Below the pieces are notes generated by a model that ran no database searches, was not told the DNA's origin, and worked only from the letters and a program-made list of their open reading frames with translations. The translations under genes were made by a program, and so were the position numbers. A stretch of 6,376 bases of DNA. Source: Vulcanimicrobiia bacterium. GTDB lineage: Bacteria; Vulcanimicrobiota; Vulcanimicrobiia; Vulcanimicrobiales; Vulcanimicrobiaceae. Location of the stretch: the NCBI GenBank assembly GCA_025451135.1, contig JANWKW010000191.1:1-6376 (forward strand). The letters are read 5' to 3'. Shown piece after piece: positions 1 to 5,057 of this stretch (positions are counted from its first letter, which is position 1; each line of letters starts with the position of its first letter).

Positions 1-312
1 GACCCCCATCCGCGCGAGCGTGCGATCGCAGGCCGCGATGGTGCCTTCGTAACTGCCGTTGCTCGGCAGCACCTTGCTGGTGAGGAAGAGCGCGTCGCGC
101 GGCACGCCCGCCAAGAACTCGCCGAGCTCGCGCTCGACCTCGCCGTTACCGTACATCTCGGCGGTATCGATGTGGGTCATCCCGAGCTCGATCCCTCGCA
201 GGAGCGCGCGCTTGGCCTCGGCGCGCGCCGCGCCGCTCTCGGGAAGGTTCCAACTGCCCTGGCCGACGACCGCCACGTCGACACCGGTCGCCCCGAATGG
301 TTTTACGATCAA
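1..312 (-). CDS. Aldo/keto reductase, N-terminal part (cut by window edge)
   Basis: NAD(P)H-dependent oxidoreductase of the aldo/keto reductase superfamily, probably cytosolic; the substrate cannot be told. The 104 visible residues give the first beta-alpha units of the TIM barrel. The stretch THIDTAEMYGNGEVE carries the catalytic Asp49 and Tyr54, and the later LTSKV strand carries the catalytic Lys80. The fourth tetrad member (His) and the cofactor-binding C-terminus lie beyond base 1. The start is a TTG at 312-310, the only usable start after the in-frame TAG at 327-325, which is also the stop of the moeB-rhodanese gene. The gap of 12 bases makes it the last visible gene of the operon. The Shine-Dalgarno is weak (GGA three bases before TTG). 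The family is clear; the link to molybdenum cofactor synthesis is only by position. Confidence 0.9.
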   Translation of the reverse strand, partial: MIVKPFGATGVDVAVVGQGSWNLPESGAARAEAKRALLRGIELGMTHIDTAEMYGNGEVERELGEFLAGVPRDALFLTSKVLPSNGSYEGTIAACDRTLARMGV

Positions 313-324
313 CGTTCCGGCTTT

Positions 325-1452
325 CTAGAAGAACGCGAACGCGTCGTCGCGCGCCGCGTAGGCGAGCAGTCCGCCGCGCAGGTGGCGGATCCGGCGGAAA
401 CCCGCGTCGCGCAGACGCTGCGCCGCCCATAGCGACTTCTGGCCGACCCGGCACGCGACGACGTACGTCTTGGCGGTGTCGAGTTCGTGCAGGCGCGCCT
501 CCAGCGCGGAGGCGGGTATGTGGATGGCGCCGTCCAGCACGCCCAGCACGGCTTCGTGCGGCTCGCGCACGTCGAGCAGGGTCGCGTCCGCGAGCGCCTC
601 GTCGAGCCCCTCCGCATCGATCTCGTCGACGTCGCGCGCGTCGTCCTCGTCGAGGGTCTCGCGCGCATCGCGGATGGTCGGCTCGTTCCCGCACAGCGCG
701 CATGCCGGATCGCGCTCGAAACGGATCTCGCGCACGCGCGCGCCGAGCGCGTCGATCAGCAGCACCCGGCCGATCAACGGCTCGCCGATCCCGAGCGCGA
801 GCGTGAGGGCTTCGTTCGCCTGCCAGGTGCCGACGATTCCCGCCAGCACGCCGAGCACCCCGCCCTCGGCGCAGGACGGCACGCTGCCGGGCGGCGGCGC
901 TTGCGGGAACAGACACCGGTAGCACGGTCCGCGCGCCGCGTCGAAGACGCTGACCTGCCCGTCGAATCGGAAGATCGACGCGTAGACGTCGGGCTTGCCC
1001 TCAAGCACGCAGGCGTCGTTGATCAGGTACCGGGTCGAGAAGCGATCCGTGCAGTCGAGGACCAGATCGTAAGGACGCACCAGTTCGCGCACGTTGCCGT
1101 CGCGGGCCCGGACCGGATACGGGTCGACGTTCGTCTCGGGATTGATCGCGAGCACGCGGCGCGCGGCGGCCGCGACCTTCTTCTCCCCGATGTCGGCGGT
1201 CGCGAAGATCGTCTGCCGCTGCAGATTGGTCAGGTCGACCACGTCGTCGTCGACGATGCCGATCCGGCCGACGCCGGCAGCCGCCAGATATTCGAGCGCC
1301 GGCGATCCCAGTCCGCCGGCCCCGATCACCAGCACCCGGGCGGCGCGCAGGCGTCGCTGACCGGCCAGTCCGACGTCGGGGATGAGCAGATGGCGGCTGT
1401 AGCGGCGCAGTTCGCGCGCGCTCAGCCCCGCGGAAACAGCTCGTTCAGCCAC
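325..1452 (-). CDS. moeB: MoeB/ThiF-type adenylyltransferase fused to rhodanese (MoeZ/MOCS3-like)
   Basis: Activates the C-terminal glycine of the sulfur carrier MoaD by adenylation; its rhodanese domain probably hands over persulfide sulfur to form the thiocarboxylate. From GTG 1452 it has 375 residues, close to two-domain MOCS3/MoeZ proteins and longer than E. coli MoeB (about 250). Domain 1 (about 10-260) shows the nucleotide loop GAGGLGSP (44-51), the acidic strand and NLQRQ (76-80), DCTD (133-136), a zinc site from Cys177/Cys180 and Cys251/Cys254, and Cys194 in SCAEGGVLG, where MOCS3 has its conserved cysteine. Domain 2 (about 275-375) is a rhodanese with DVREPHE (294-300) and active-site loop CRVGQKS starting at Cys334. 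The start is uncertain: GTG 1452 overlaps the hydrolase end by 31 bases, and a CTG at 1425 would give a four-base CTGA overlap. ThiF of thiamine synthesis is the main alternative, but adjacent moaD and moaE favour molybdopterin. Confidence 0.92.
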   Translation of the reverse strand: MAERAVSAGLSARELRRYSRHLLIPDVGLAGQRRLRAARVLVIGAGGLGSPALEYLAAAGVGRIGIVDDDVVDLTNLQRQTIFATADIGEKKVAAAARRVLAINPETNVDPYPVRARDGNVRELVRPYDLVLDCTDRFSTRYLINDACVLEGKPDVYASIFRFDGQVSVFDAARGPCYRCLFPQAPPPGSVPSCAEGGVLGVLAGIVGTWQANEALTLALGIGEPLIGRVLLIDALGARVREIRFERDPACALCGNEPTIRDARETLDEDDARDVDEIDAEGLDEALADATLLDVREPHEAVLGVLDGAIHIPASALEARLHELDTAKTYVVACRVGQKSLWAAQRLRDAGFRRIRHLRGGLLAYAARDDAFAFF

Positions 1453-2141
1453 TGCAGCAGCGTTCCGCGCGCGTTGTCGCCGGCGTAGGTGTGATCGCTC
1501 TCGACGGTCTCCAAGCTCTTCGGTTCGGGCGCACGTCCGTAGAGGTCTTCGACGCTCGCGCGGCTCACCATCGCGTCCTTCTCGGCCGCGACGAAGAGCA
1601 ACGGACGGCCGGCCAGCGACGGCAGCGCGGCGTCGTAGCGCGCGTCGATCCCGCCGACCAGCTCCGGAAGCGAGACGCCGTCGACGTAGCCGCTGCGGAA
1701 ATCCGTCGCCCCGACGTTCTTGAGGGCGTCGATCGCGGACGGGCGGCCGTAGCCGGTCGCGATCGCGATCGCGCCGGCCACCTGCGGATCGGCCGCCGCG
1801 GTCAGCAGCGCGGTCATCGCGCCCATGCTGTGGCCGGCCGTGAGGAGCGGACCCGGCTGCTGCGCGCGCGCGTGCGCGACGACGGCGCTCATCGCGTCGA
1901 CGCAGTCGTCGACGCCGCGCAGCTCGCCGCCGCTGGCGCCGAGCTTGTGCCCGGGAAAATCGAGGCTGTAGACCGCGAACCCGTGGCTCGCGAGGAACCC
2001 GCACATGAAGTCGAGGTTGTGTTTGCTCGACGAGTAGCCGTGCCCGACCACGAGGGTGACGCCGCGCGGACGACGGGCCTCGTAGGCCAGGACCGCGACC
2101 TCGTTGCGGAGCGCGCGGACGCGATCGAGCCGGACGTTCAC
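1422..2141 (-). CDS. Alpha/beta hydrolase (serine esterase/lipase-like)
   Basis: A 239-residue cytosolic alpha/beta-hydrolase-fold enzyme; the natural ester, amide or thioester substrate is unknown. The oxyanion-hole region is VVGHGYSSSKHN (31-42). The nucleophile elbow is GHSMGA with Ser105. The acid is probably Asp189 in AAEKDAMV, and the base is His217 in ESDHTYAG, so the triad looks complete and correctly spaced. A short cap-like segment lies at about 130-170. There is no signal peptide or membrane helix. The start is GTG 2141, whose last bases form the moaE stop (GTGA), so translation is likely coupled. The gene sits between moaE and moeB, where no hydrolase is needed by the known pathway. 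It may be a housekeeping passenger or act on a cofactor derivative; both are inference. Confidence 0.87.
   Translation of the reverse strand: MNVRLDRVRALRNEVAVLAYEARRPRGVTLVVGHGYSSSKHNLDFMCGFLASHGFAVYSLDFPGHKLGASGGELRGVDDCVDAMSAVVAHARAQQPGPLLTAGHSMGAMTALLTAAADPQVAGAIAIATGYGRPSAIDALKNVGATDFRSGYVDGVSLPELVGGIDARYDAALPSLAGRPLLFVAAEKDAMVSRASVEDLYGRAPEPKSLETVESDHTYAGDNARGTLLQWLNELFPRG
1759..1772. repeat. Overlapping pair of GCGATCGC palindromes
   Basis: Two copies of the octamer GCGATCGC overlap by two bases (1759-1766 and 1765-1772) inside the hydrolase gene. Further copies occur at 22-29, 2403-2410, 2642-2649, 2708-2715 and 3176-3183, all inside minus-strand genes. It is identical to the HIP1 sequence known from cyanobacteria. 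Here it may follow from alanine/isoleucine codon pairs in GC-rich DNA. Confidence 0.5.
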
Positions 2142-2578
2142 GCGCGCGTCTCGCCGTCGCAGGCGTTCTCGCGCCACTCGGCGGTGCCGTCGGCGAACGT
2201 CTCGCGTTTCCAGATCGGCGCGCGTTCCTTGAGCGCGTCGATCGCGAACCGGCACGCCTCGAAGGCGGCGGCCCGGTGCGCGCACGCGACCGCCACCACG
2301 ACGGCCGTCTCGCCGATCGCGAGGCCGCCGATCCGGTGGTGGATCGCGACCGCGCAGTCGCCGTAGCGTTCGTTCGCCTCGCGCGCGATCGTCTCGAACG
2401 TCGCGATCGCCATCTCGGTCTGGGCCTCGTACGCCAGGCCGCGCACCGCGCGTCCGTCGTCGGCCCGCGCGCGCACGATGCCGGCGAAGGTGACCGCGCC
2501 GCCGCGACCGTCGTCGCGCACCAGCGCCTCGATGGCGGCCGTATCGAGCGGTTCGGCCGAGATCGCGAACCGGTTCAT
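2138..2578 (-). CDS. moaE: Molybdopterin synthase catalytic subunit MoaE
   Basis: Large subunit of molybdopterin synthase, which with thiocarboxylated MoaD converts precursor Z (cPMP) to molybdopterin by adding two sulfurs. The 146 residues match the usual length of about 150. Visible family motifs are GAVTFAGIVR (27-36), LAYEAQTEMA (48-57), HHRIGGLAIGE (80-90), the AHRAAAFEA segment (100-108) and LKERAPIWKRE (116-126). Lys117 and Lys124 correspond to E. coli Lys119 and Lys126, the lysines implicated in catalysis; His101-Arg102 are the conserved substrate-pocket pair. The start ATG 2578 overlaps the moaD stop as ATGA, which sets the reading start although the frame stays open further upstream. 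All key residues are present, so the enzyme should be active. The last dozen residues (about 136-146) are a charged tail of no known role. Confidence 0.95.
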   Translation of the reverse strand: MNRFAISAEPLDTAAIEALVRDDGRGGAVTFAGIVRARADDGRAVRGLAYEAQTEMAIATFETIAREANERYGDCAVAIHHRIGGLAIGETAVVVAVACAHRAAAFEACRFAIDALKERAPIWKRETFADGTAEWRENACDGETRA

Positions 2579-2820
2579 CCGCCGCCGGCCGGCGGGAGCA
2601 GCGAGAGTTCGTCGCCGTCGTGGAGCGCGCGGTCGCCGCGCGCGATCGCGCCGTTGCAGGCGATCCGGGTGGATGCGCGCAGCGCGGCGACGGCGGGCGT
2701 CCCGGTCGCGATCGCGCTCCAGGCATCGTCGACCGTCGCCGCGTCCGGCAACGCCACGGAGCGCTGCGAAAAGCCGAGCAGTTCGCGCAGGCGCGCGAAC
2801 GCGACCACGCTGACGGTCAT
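2575..2820 (-). CDS. moaD: Molybdopterin synthase sulfur carrier subunit MoaD
   Basis: Ubiquitin-like sulfur carrier. Its C-terminal glycine is adenylated by MoeB, converted to a thiocarboxylate, and inserted into the MoaE active site. At 81 residues it has the same length as E. coli MoaD. It shows an N-terminal beta strand followed by ARLRELLG (9-16), then ACNG (54-57) and LHDGDELSLLPPAGGG at the end. The end aligns without a gap to the E. coli type DGDEV..FPPVAGG, with alanine replaced by glycine at the third-last position, giving Gly-Gly-Gly. The ATG at 2820 shares its A with the preceding gene's stop (TGATG) and is preferred over an upstream in-frame ATG at 2865. A ThiS carrier is possible in principle, but the coupled moaE settles the assignment. 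Confidence 0.93.
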   Translation of the reverse strand: MTVSVVAFARLRELLGFSQRSVALPDAATVDDAWSAIATGTPAVAALRASTRIACNGAIARGDRALHDGDELSLLPPAGGG

Positions 2821-3074
2821 CAGTATCCGCCGAGGTCGGTGGTGTAGCCGCGTTCGGCAAGCCACGCGCGTGCGGCCGCGTGTTTCGCCGCCAGATCCAG
2901 CCGGTTGCAGATCAGCTTGTGCAGCAGGACGTCCCAGAAGTGGTCGTCCTGTTCGTAGACGTCGTCCGGGATCTGGTTCTCGACCCGCGAGAACTCGCGC
3001 AGCCGTTGCGCGTCGCCGCTCTCGAGGATGGCCCGCAGGTCGGCGTCGTAGTCGGGATTGCTGCTGGACTGCAT
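2820..3074 (-). CDS. Uncharacterised 84-residue acidic protein coupled to moaD
   Basis: Family not recognised. The product is 84 residues, soluble, without signal peptide or membrane segment. It starts with a polar stretch (MQSSSNPDYDADL). A mostly helical, acidic body follows, including DDVYEQDDHFWDVLLHKL (37-54), a single cysteine at position 56 (LICNRLD), an alanine-rich helix (about 61-74) and the end ERGYTTDLGGY. The conserved-looking aromatic/acidic centre suggests a folded domain, not a random frame. The TGA at 2822-2820 overlaps the moaD ATG, and the gap to the HAD gene upstream is 13 bases, so it belongs to the operon. No strong Shine-Dalgarno precedes ATG 3074. Codon choice matches the neighbours. 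A helper for sulfur-carrier loading is a guess from position only. Confidence 0.75.
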   Translation of the reverse strand: MQSSSNPDYDADLRAILESGDAQRLREFSRVENQIPDDVYEQDDHFWDVLLHKLICNRLDLAAKHAAARAWLAERGYTTDLGGY

Positions 3075-3087
3075 CAGGCGATCGTGC

Positions 3088-3900
3088 TCAGGCGCTCTTG
3101 CGGGCGTCGCCCGAGAGGACGTAGCGTTCGATCGCCTCGGCGACGCCGTCTTCGTCGTTGGTCGCGGTGTGGACCGCGATCGCGTCGCGCACTTCCGGCA
3201 GGGCGTTGGCCATCGCCACGCCCAGGCCCGCCCACTGCATCATCGGCACGTCGTTGCGCGAGTCGCCGACCGCCATCACCCGGTTCGCCGGGATCGCATA
3301 CGTGCGGCACAGCTCCGCCAGCGCGTGCTGTTTGGTGGCCTCGCGGCTGGTGATCGCGAGTTCCTCGAAGCTTCCCCAGGACTCGTGTTTGATCGCGAGC
3401 GGCATGTCGCCGAAGTTCGCGCGCACGGCCTCGACCGCCTCGGCGCCCAAGAACCGGATGAAGGTCGGCGCGCTCGCCAGGACGTCCTCGAAGTGGTCGA
3501 TCTCCGCCCAGCCCGGCCCGGTCATGTCGGCCATGTAGACCTGGCTCTCTTTGAGGCGGTAGAACTTCTCATCGGTATAGACGGCCGCCGAGAGCCGCCG
3601 GCGCTCGCCGAACTCGAGCAGCGGAACGGCGTACTTGAGCGGGACGGGGATGTGGCCGAGCACCTTGCCGGAGAGGAAGTCCTTGGTCAGCGCGCCGTGG
3701 GCGCAGATGATCGGGACGTTGAGGCCGAGGTCCCGGGCGATCCGCATCGGCGTGTCCGAACCGCGTCCGGTCACCAGGACGACGCGGACGCCGGCCAGCA
3801 GCGCGTCGGCGACGGCGCGTTGGTTGCGCGGCGAGATCTGCTCGTGCGAATCGAGCAGCGTGCCGTCCAGGTCGAGGGCGATCAAGTCGAAATCAGACAC
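3088..3900 (-). CDS. Cof-type HAD-superfamily phosphatase (class IIB)
   Basis: Magnesium-dependent phosphohydrolase of the Cof/YbiV-like haloacid dehalogenase group; members act on sugar phosphates, FMN or PLP and similar metabolites, and the substrate here is not readable. The length of 270 residues is typical. Motif I is ALDLDGTLLDS with nucleophile Asp10 and acid/base Asp12. Motif II is Thr44 in VLVTGRG. Motif III is probably Lys190 in EATKQHALAEL. Motif IV is VGDSRNDVPMM with Asp213 and Asp217. The large cap domain lies between motifs II and III (about 85-185), as in class IIB. GTG 3900 is chosen as start because motif I then begins at the normal distance from the N-terminus; more upstream starts would run into the divergent gene. 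It is the first gene of the minus-strand operon. Any link to the Mo cofactor genes is unproven. Confidence 0.92.
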   Translation of the reverse strand: MSDFDLIALDLDGTLLDSHEQISPRNQRAVADALLAGVRVVLVTGRGSDTPMRIARDLGLNVPIICAHGALTKDFLSGKVLGHIPVPLKYAVPLLEFGERRRLSAAVYTDEKFYRLKESQVYMADMTGPGWAEIDHFEDVLASAPTFIRFLGAEAVEAVRANFGDMPLAIKHESWGSFEELAITSREATKQHALAELCRTYAIPANRVMAVGDSRNDVPMMQWAGLGVAMANALPEVRDAIAVHTATNDEDGVAEAIERYVLSGDARKSA

Positions 3901-3985
3901 CGACCCTATCTTACCCCGTCCGTCAACCGTACTAGGGAGCGAAGCGACGATCTTGACCCGGGATTCGTTGCGTAGTCGAGGAACC
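3901..3985. promoter_or_regulatory. Divergent intergenic region (promoters expected both ways)
   Basis: These 85 bases separate the GTG of the HAD gene (minus) from the ATG of the secreted-protein gene (plus), so both transcripts should start in or near here. On the minus strand TAAGAT (3913-3908) lies seven bases before GTG 3900, a spacing that would fit a -10 box of a leaderless mRNA; no matching -35 is at 16-18 bases. On the plus strand TTGACC (3953-3958) resembles a -35, but no good -10 follows at the right distance. GAGGA (3978-3982) is a Shine-Dalgarno candidate for the plus gene. No clear operator or riboswitch was found. Confidence 0.45.
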
Positions 3986-4375
3986 ATGATAACCATGAAA
4001 CGCCTAGCCCTGACGCTCGCCCTCGCCGCCATCCCGATGGCCGCCTCGGCGCAGGCGGGCAACTGCACCAAGGAGACGCTCCCCGTCCGCGGCACGCCCG
4101 TGACGGTGAGCTACTGCGTGGCGAGCAGCCACCCTGCGCCCGGCAGCGAGCTTCTGGTCACCGTGGCGGCCACCTATAGCGCTCCCGGCGGCTCGTTCAC
4201 CGAGGAACCGGTGCTGCATTTCATCTCCGGCGAGGGTCCGTCGCGCGTGATCGAAAACGTCGACCTGGCTAAGCTCGGCTCCCGCGGGACGCTCCACCTG
4301 ACCCTGATCTACAAGGGCAACCAGGTCGCGATCGAGTCCGCCCTGCTCACGCCCGGCGCCATCACCATCAAGTAG
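3986..4375 (+). CDS. Small secreted protein with signal peptide, function unknown
   Basis: A 129-residue protein that I do not recognise as a named family. The N-terminus is a standard Sec signal peptide: Lys5-Arg6, a hydrophobic core LALTLALAAIPMAA (7-20) and a likely cleavage after ASA (Ala22) or Ala24. The mature part of about 105 residues has only two cysteines, Cys27 and Cys44, which could form one disulfide after export. It is rich in alternating beta-type strands (PVTVSYCVA, ELLVTVAATYSA, LHLTLIYKG), suggesting a small beta-sandwich. It lacks a lipobox and membrane anchor. ATG 3986 follows GAGGA by three bases; ATG 3995 (12 bases) is the alternative and would only shorten the signal peptide. 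Its stop TAG shares a G with the next gene's GTG, so the two are probably co-translated. Confidence 0.82.
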   Translation: MITMKRLALTLALAAIPMAASAQAGNCTKETLPVRGTPVTVSYCVASSHPAPGSELLVTVAATYSAPGGSFTEEPVLHFISGEGPSRVIENVDLAKLGSRGTLHLTLIYKGNQVAIESALLTPGAITIK

Positions 4376-4941
4376 TGTCCCTCGAGCTGATCACGACGCT
4401 CTCGGCCGTGGCGACGTTCGTCGTCATCGCCGCGACGGCGGTCGCCGCGATGGTGCAGCTGCGCCATATGCGCGCCGCCAATCAGGTATCGTCGCTCAGC
4501 ACGTTTCTCGACGACTTCGAAGGACCGAAATACCGTGAGGCATTCGACTTCGTCCGGACCGATCTGGCCAAGCGGCTCGAGGATCCCGCGTTCCGTCGCG
4601 AGATCCGCGAGGGAAGCCTCGACCGGCGCAGGCACCCGGAGATCACCGTCTGCAATCTCTTCGAGCAGTGGGGACTCTTCGTCCGCATCGGCGCCATCGA
4701 CATCCGATTCATGGAGGCGTTGAAAGTCGCGGGCGGATTCTGGGATCGGCTCGAGCCGGTCGTCGCGATCAGCGCCGAACGGACCGGCGGCGTCAACATC
4801 GTCTTCGAGAACTTCGAGTATCTCGCGATCCAGGCGCGCAAGTGGTTCGCCGAGCACCCGAACGGGACGTTCCCGGCCGGTACCGCGCGCCTGCCCTTGA
4901 ACGACCCCTGGAAAGACCGGGACCGGACACCCTTGCCGTAA
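4375..4941 (+). CDS. Single-pass membrane protein resembling DUF4760 family
   Basis: A 188-residue protein with one N-terminal membrane helix (about 5-28, LITTLSAVATFVV onward) followed by a positively charged edge (QLRHMRAAN), which suggests a cytoplasmic soluble domain. That domain is helical. Its landmarks are LSTFLDDFEGPKYREAF (41-57), a charged stretch FRREIREGSLDRRRH, then NLFEQWGLFVRIGAIDI and FWDRLEPVVAISAER. The pattern of a helix, a Trp-Gly-x-Phe-Val segment, and a Phe-Trp-x-x-Leu-x-Pro segment is like the uncharacterised DUF4760 group of membrane-tethered proteins; I judge this from memory of the family. The start is GTG 4375, overlapping the upstream TAG by one base, with no separate Shine-Dalgarno evident, hence translational coupling with the secreted protein. 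The C-terminal 25 residues are proline-rich and probably disordered. No catalytic motif is visible. Confidence 0.8.
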   Translation: MSLELITTLSAVATFVVIAATAVAAMVQLRHMRAANQVSSLSTFLDDFEGPKYREAFDFVRTDLAKRLEDPAFRREIREGSLDRRRHPEITVCNLFEQWGLFVRIGAIDIRFMEALKVAGGFWDRLEPVVAISAERTGGVNIVFENFEYLAIQARKWFAEHPNGTFPAGTARLPLNDPWKDRDRTPLP

Positions 4942-4947
4942 GGTGCA

Positions 4948-4967
4948 ACCCCGGGCAAAAGTGGGGT
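4948..4967 (+). other. Small inverted repeat after the DUF4760-like gene
   Basis: ACCCC (4948-4952) pairs with GGGGT (4963-4967) across a ten-base loop (GGGCAAAAGT). It begins seven bases after the TAA stop. Only ATTCT follows, without a T-run, so it is a weak terminator candidate at best and may be chance. Confidence 0.2.
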
Positions 4968-4972
4968 ATTCT
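4967..4972 (+). promoter_or_regulatory. Possible -10 box for the ATP-grasp gene
   Basis: TATTCT matches four of six bases of the TATAAT consensus in an otherwise GC-rich leader. The hexamer 17 bases upstream (TGCAAC, 4944-4949) is a poor -35. If used, transcription would start near 4979, giving a leader of about 79 bases that contains the hairpin at 5020-5046. Read-through from the upstream gene is equally possible. Confidence 0.3.
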
Positions 4973-4981
4973 AGGGGTCGA

Positions 4982-5050
4982 ATGCGACGACGCTACATCG
5001 CTTTTGACTGCGCGAAGATCCCCGACGGTTGTACCGGCGGTCGGGGCTAG
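4982..5050 (+). CDS. Candidate 22-residue leader peptide or micro-ORF
   Basis: An ATG at 4982 opens 22 codons ending with TAG at 5048-5050, seven bases before the ATG of the ATP-grasp gene. AGGGG (4973-4977) sits four bases ahead as a possible Shine-Dalgarno. The peptide begins MRRRYIAFDC and ends GCTGGRG, with two cysteines (10 and 17). The codons (CGA twice, GCT, TTT, GGT, TGT) are less G/C-biased at the third position than the neighbours, which argues against a long-standing coding role. If translated it could act as a translational leader coupled to the next gene, or less likely as a substrate of the enzyme. A chance ORF is the default explanation. Confidence 0.3.
   Translation: MRRRYIAFDCAKIPDGCTGGRG
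5020..5046 (+). promoter_or_regulatory. 5' leader hairpin just before the ribosome binding site
   Basis: CCCCGAC (5020-5026) is perfectly complementary to GTCGGGG (5040-5046), with a 13-base loop that can form an inner GGT/ACC pair (5027-5029 with 5033-5035). The stem ends two bases before the AGGAG at 5049-5053, so it could affect ribosome access. No T-run follows, so it is not an intrinsic terminator. It does not match a riboswitch class that I know. Confidence 0.45.
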
Positions 5051-5053
5051 GAG
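5049..5053 (+). promoter_or_regulatory. Shine-Dalgarno of the ATP-grasp-like gene
   Basis: AGGAG lies four bases before ATG 5058 and is the best ribosome binding site in the window. It overlaps the TAG stop of the candidate 22-codon ORF and fixes the start of the large gene. Confidence 0.7.
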
Positions 5054-5057
5054 AACC

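Noticed and set aside
146..925. Minus-strand open frame of 259 codons overlapping moeB and the reductase
   Set aside because: It is an arginine/alanine-rich shadow frame without motifs, overlapping two well-supported genes.
487..1488. Plus-strand open frame of 333 codons opposite moeB-rhodanese
   Set aside because: It is antisense to a protein with complete MoeB and rhodanese motifs and has no recognisable domain.
1453..2004. N-terminal extension of the moeB frame up to 2004
   Set aside because: This stretch is an arginine-rich shadow of the hydrolase gene. The MoeB homology begins only at about residue 12 from GTG 1452.
2579..2860. Upstream extension of the moaE frame
   Set aside because: It overlaps moaD in another frame and is Arg/Ala-rich. 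The ATGA junction at 2578 gives a protein of normal MoaE length.
3058..3975. Plus-strand open frame of 305 codons opposite the HAD gene
   Set aside because: The minus strand encodes all four HAD motifs in order. The plus frame is low-complexity and runs over the divergent intergenic region.
4948..4972. Intrinsic terminator after the DUF4760-like gene
   Set aside because: The stem is only five base pairs and there is no run of T after it.
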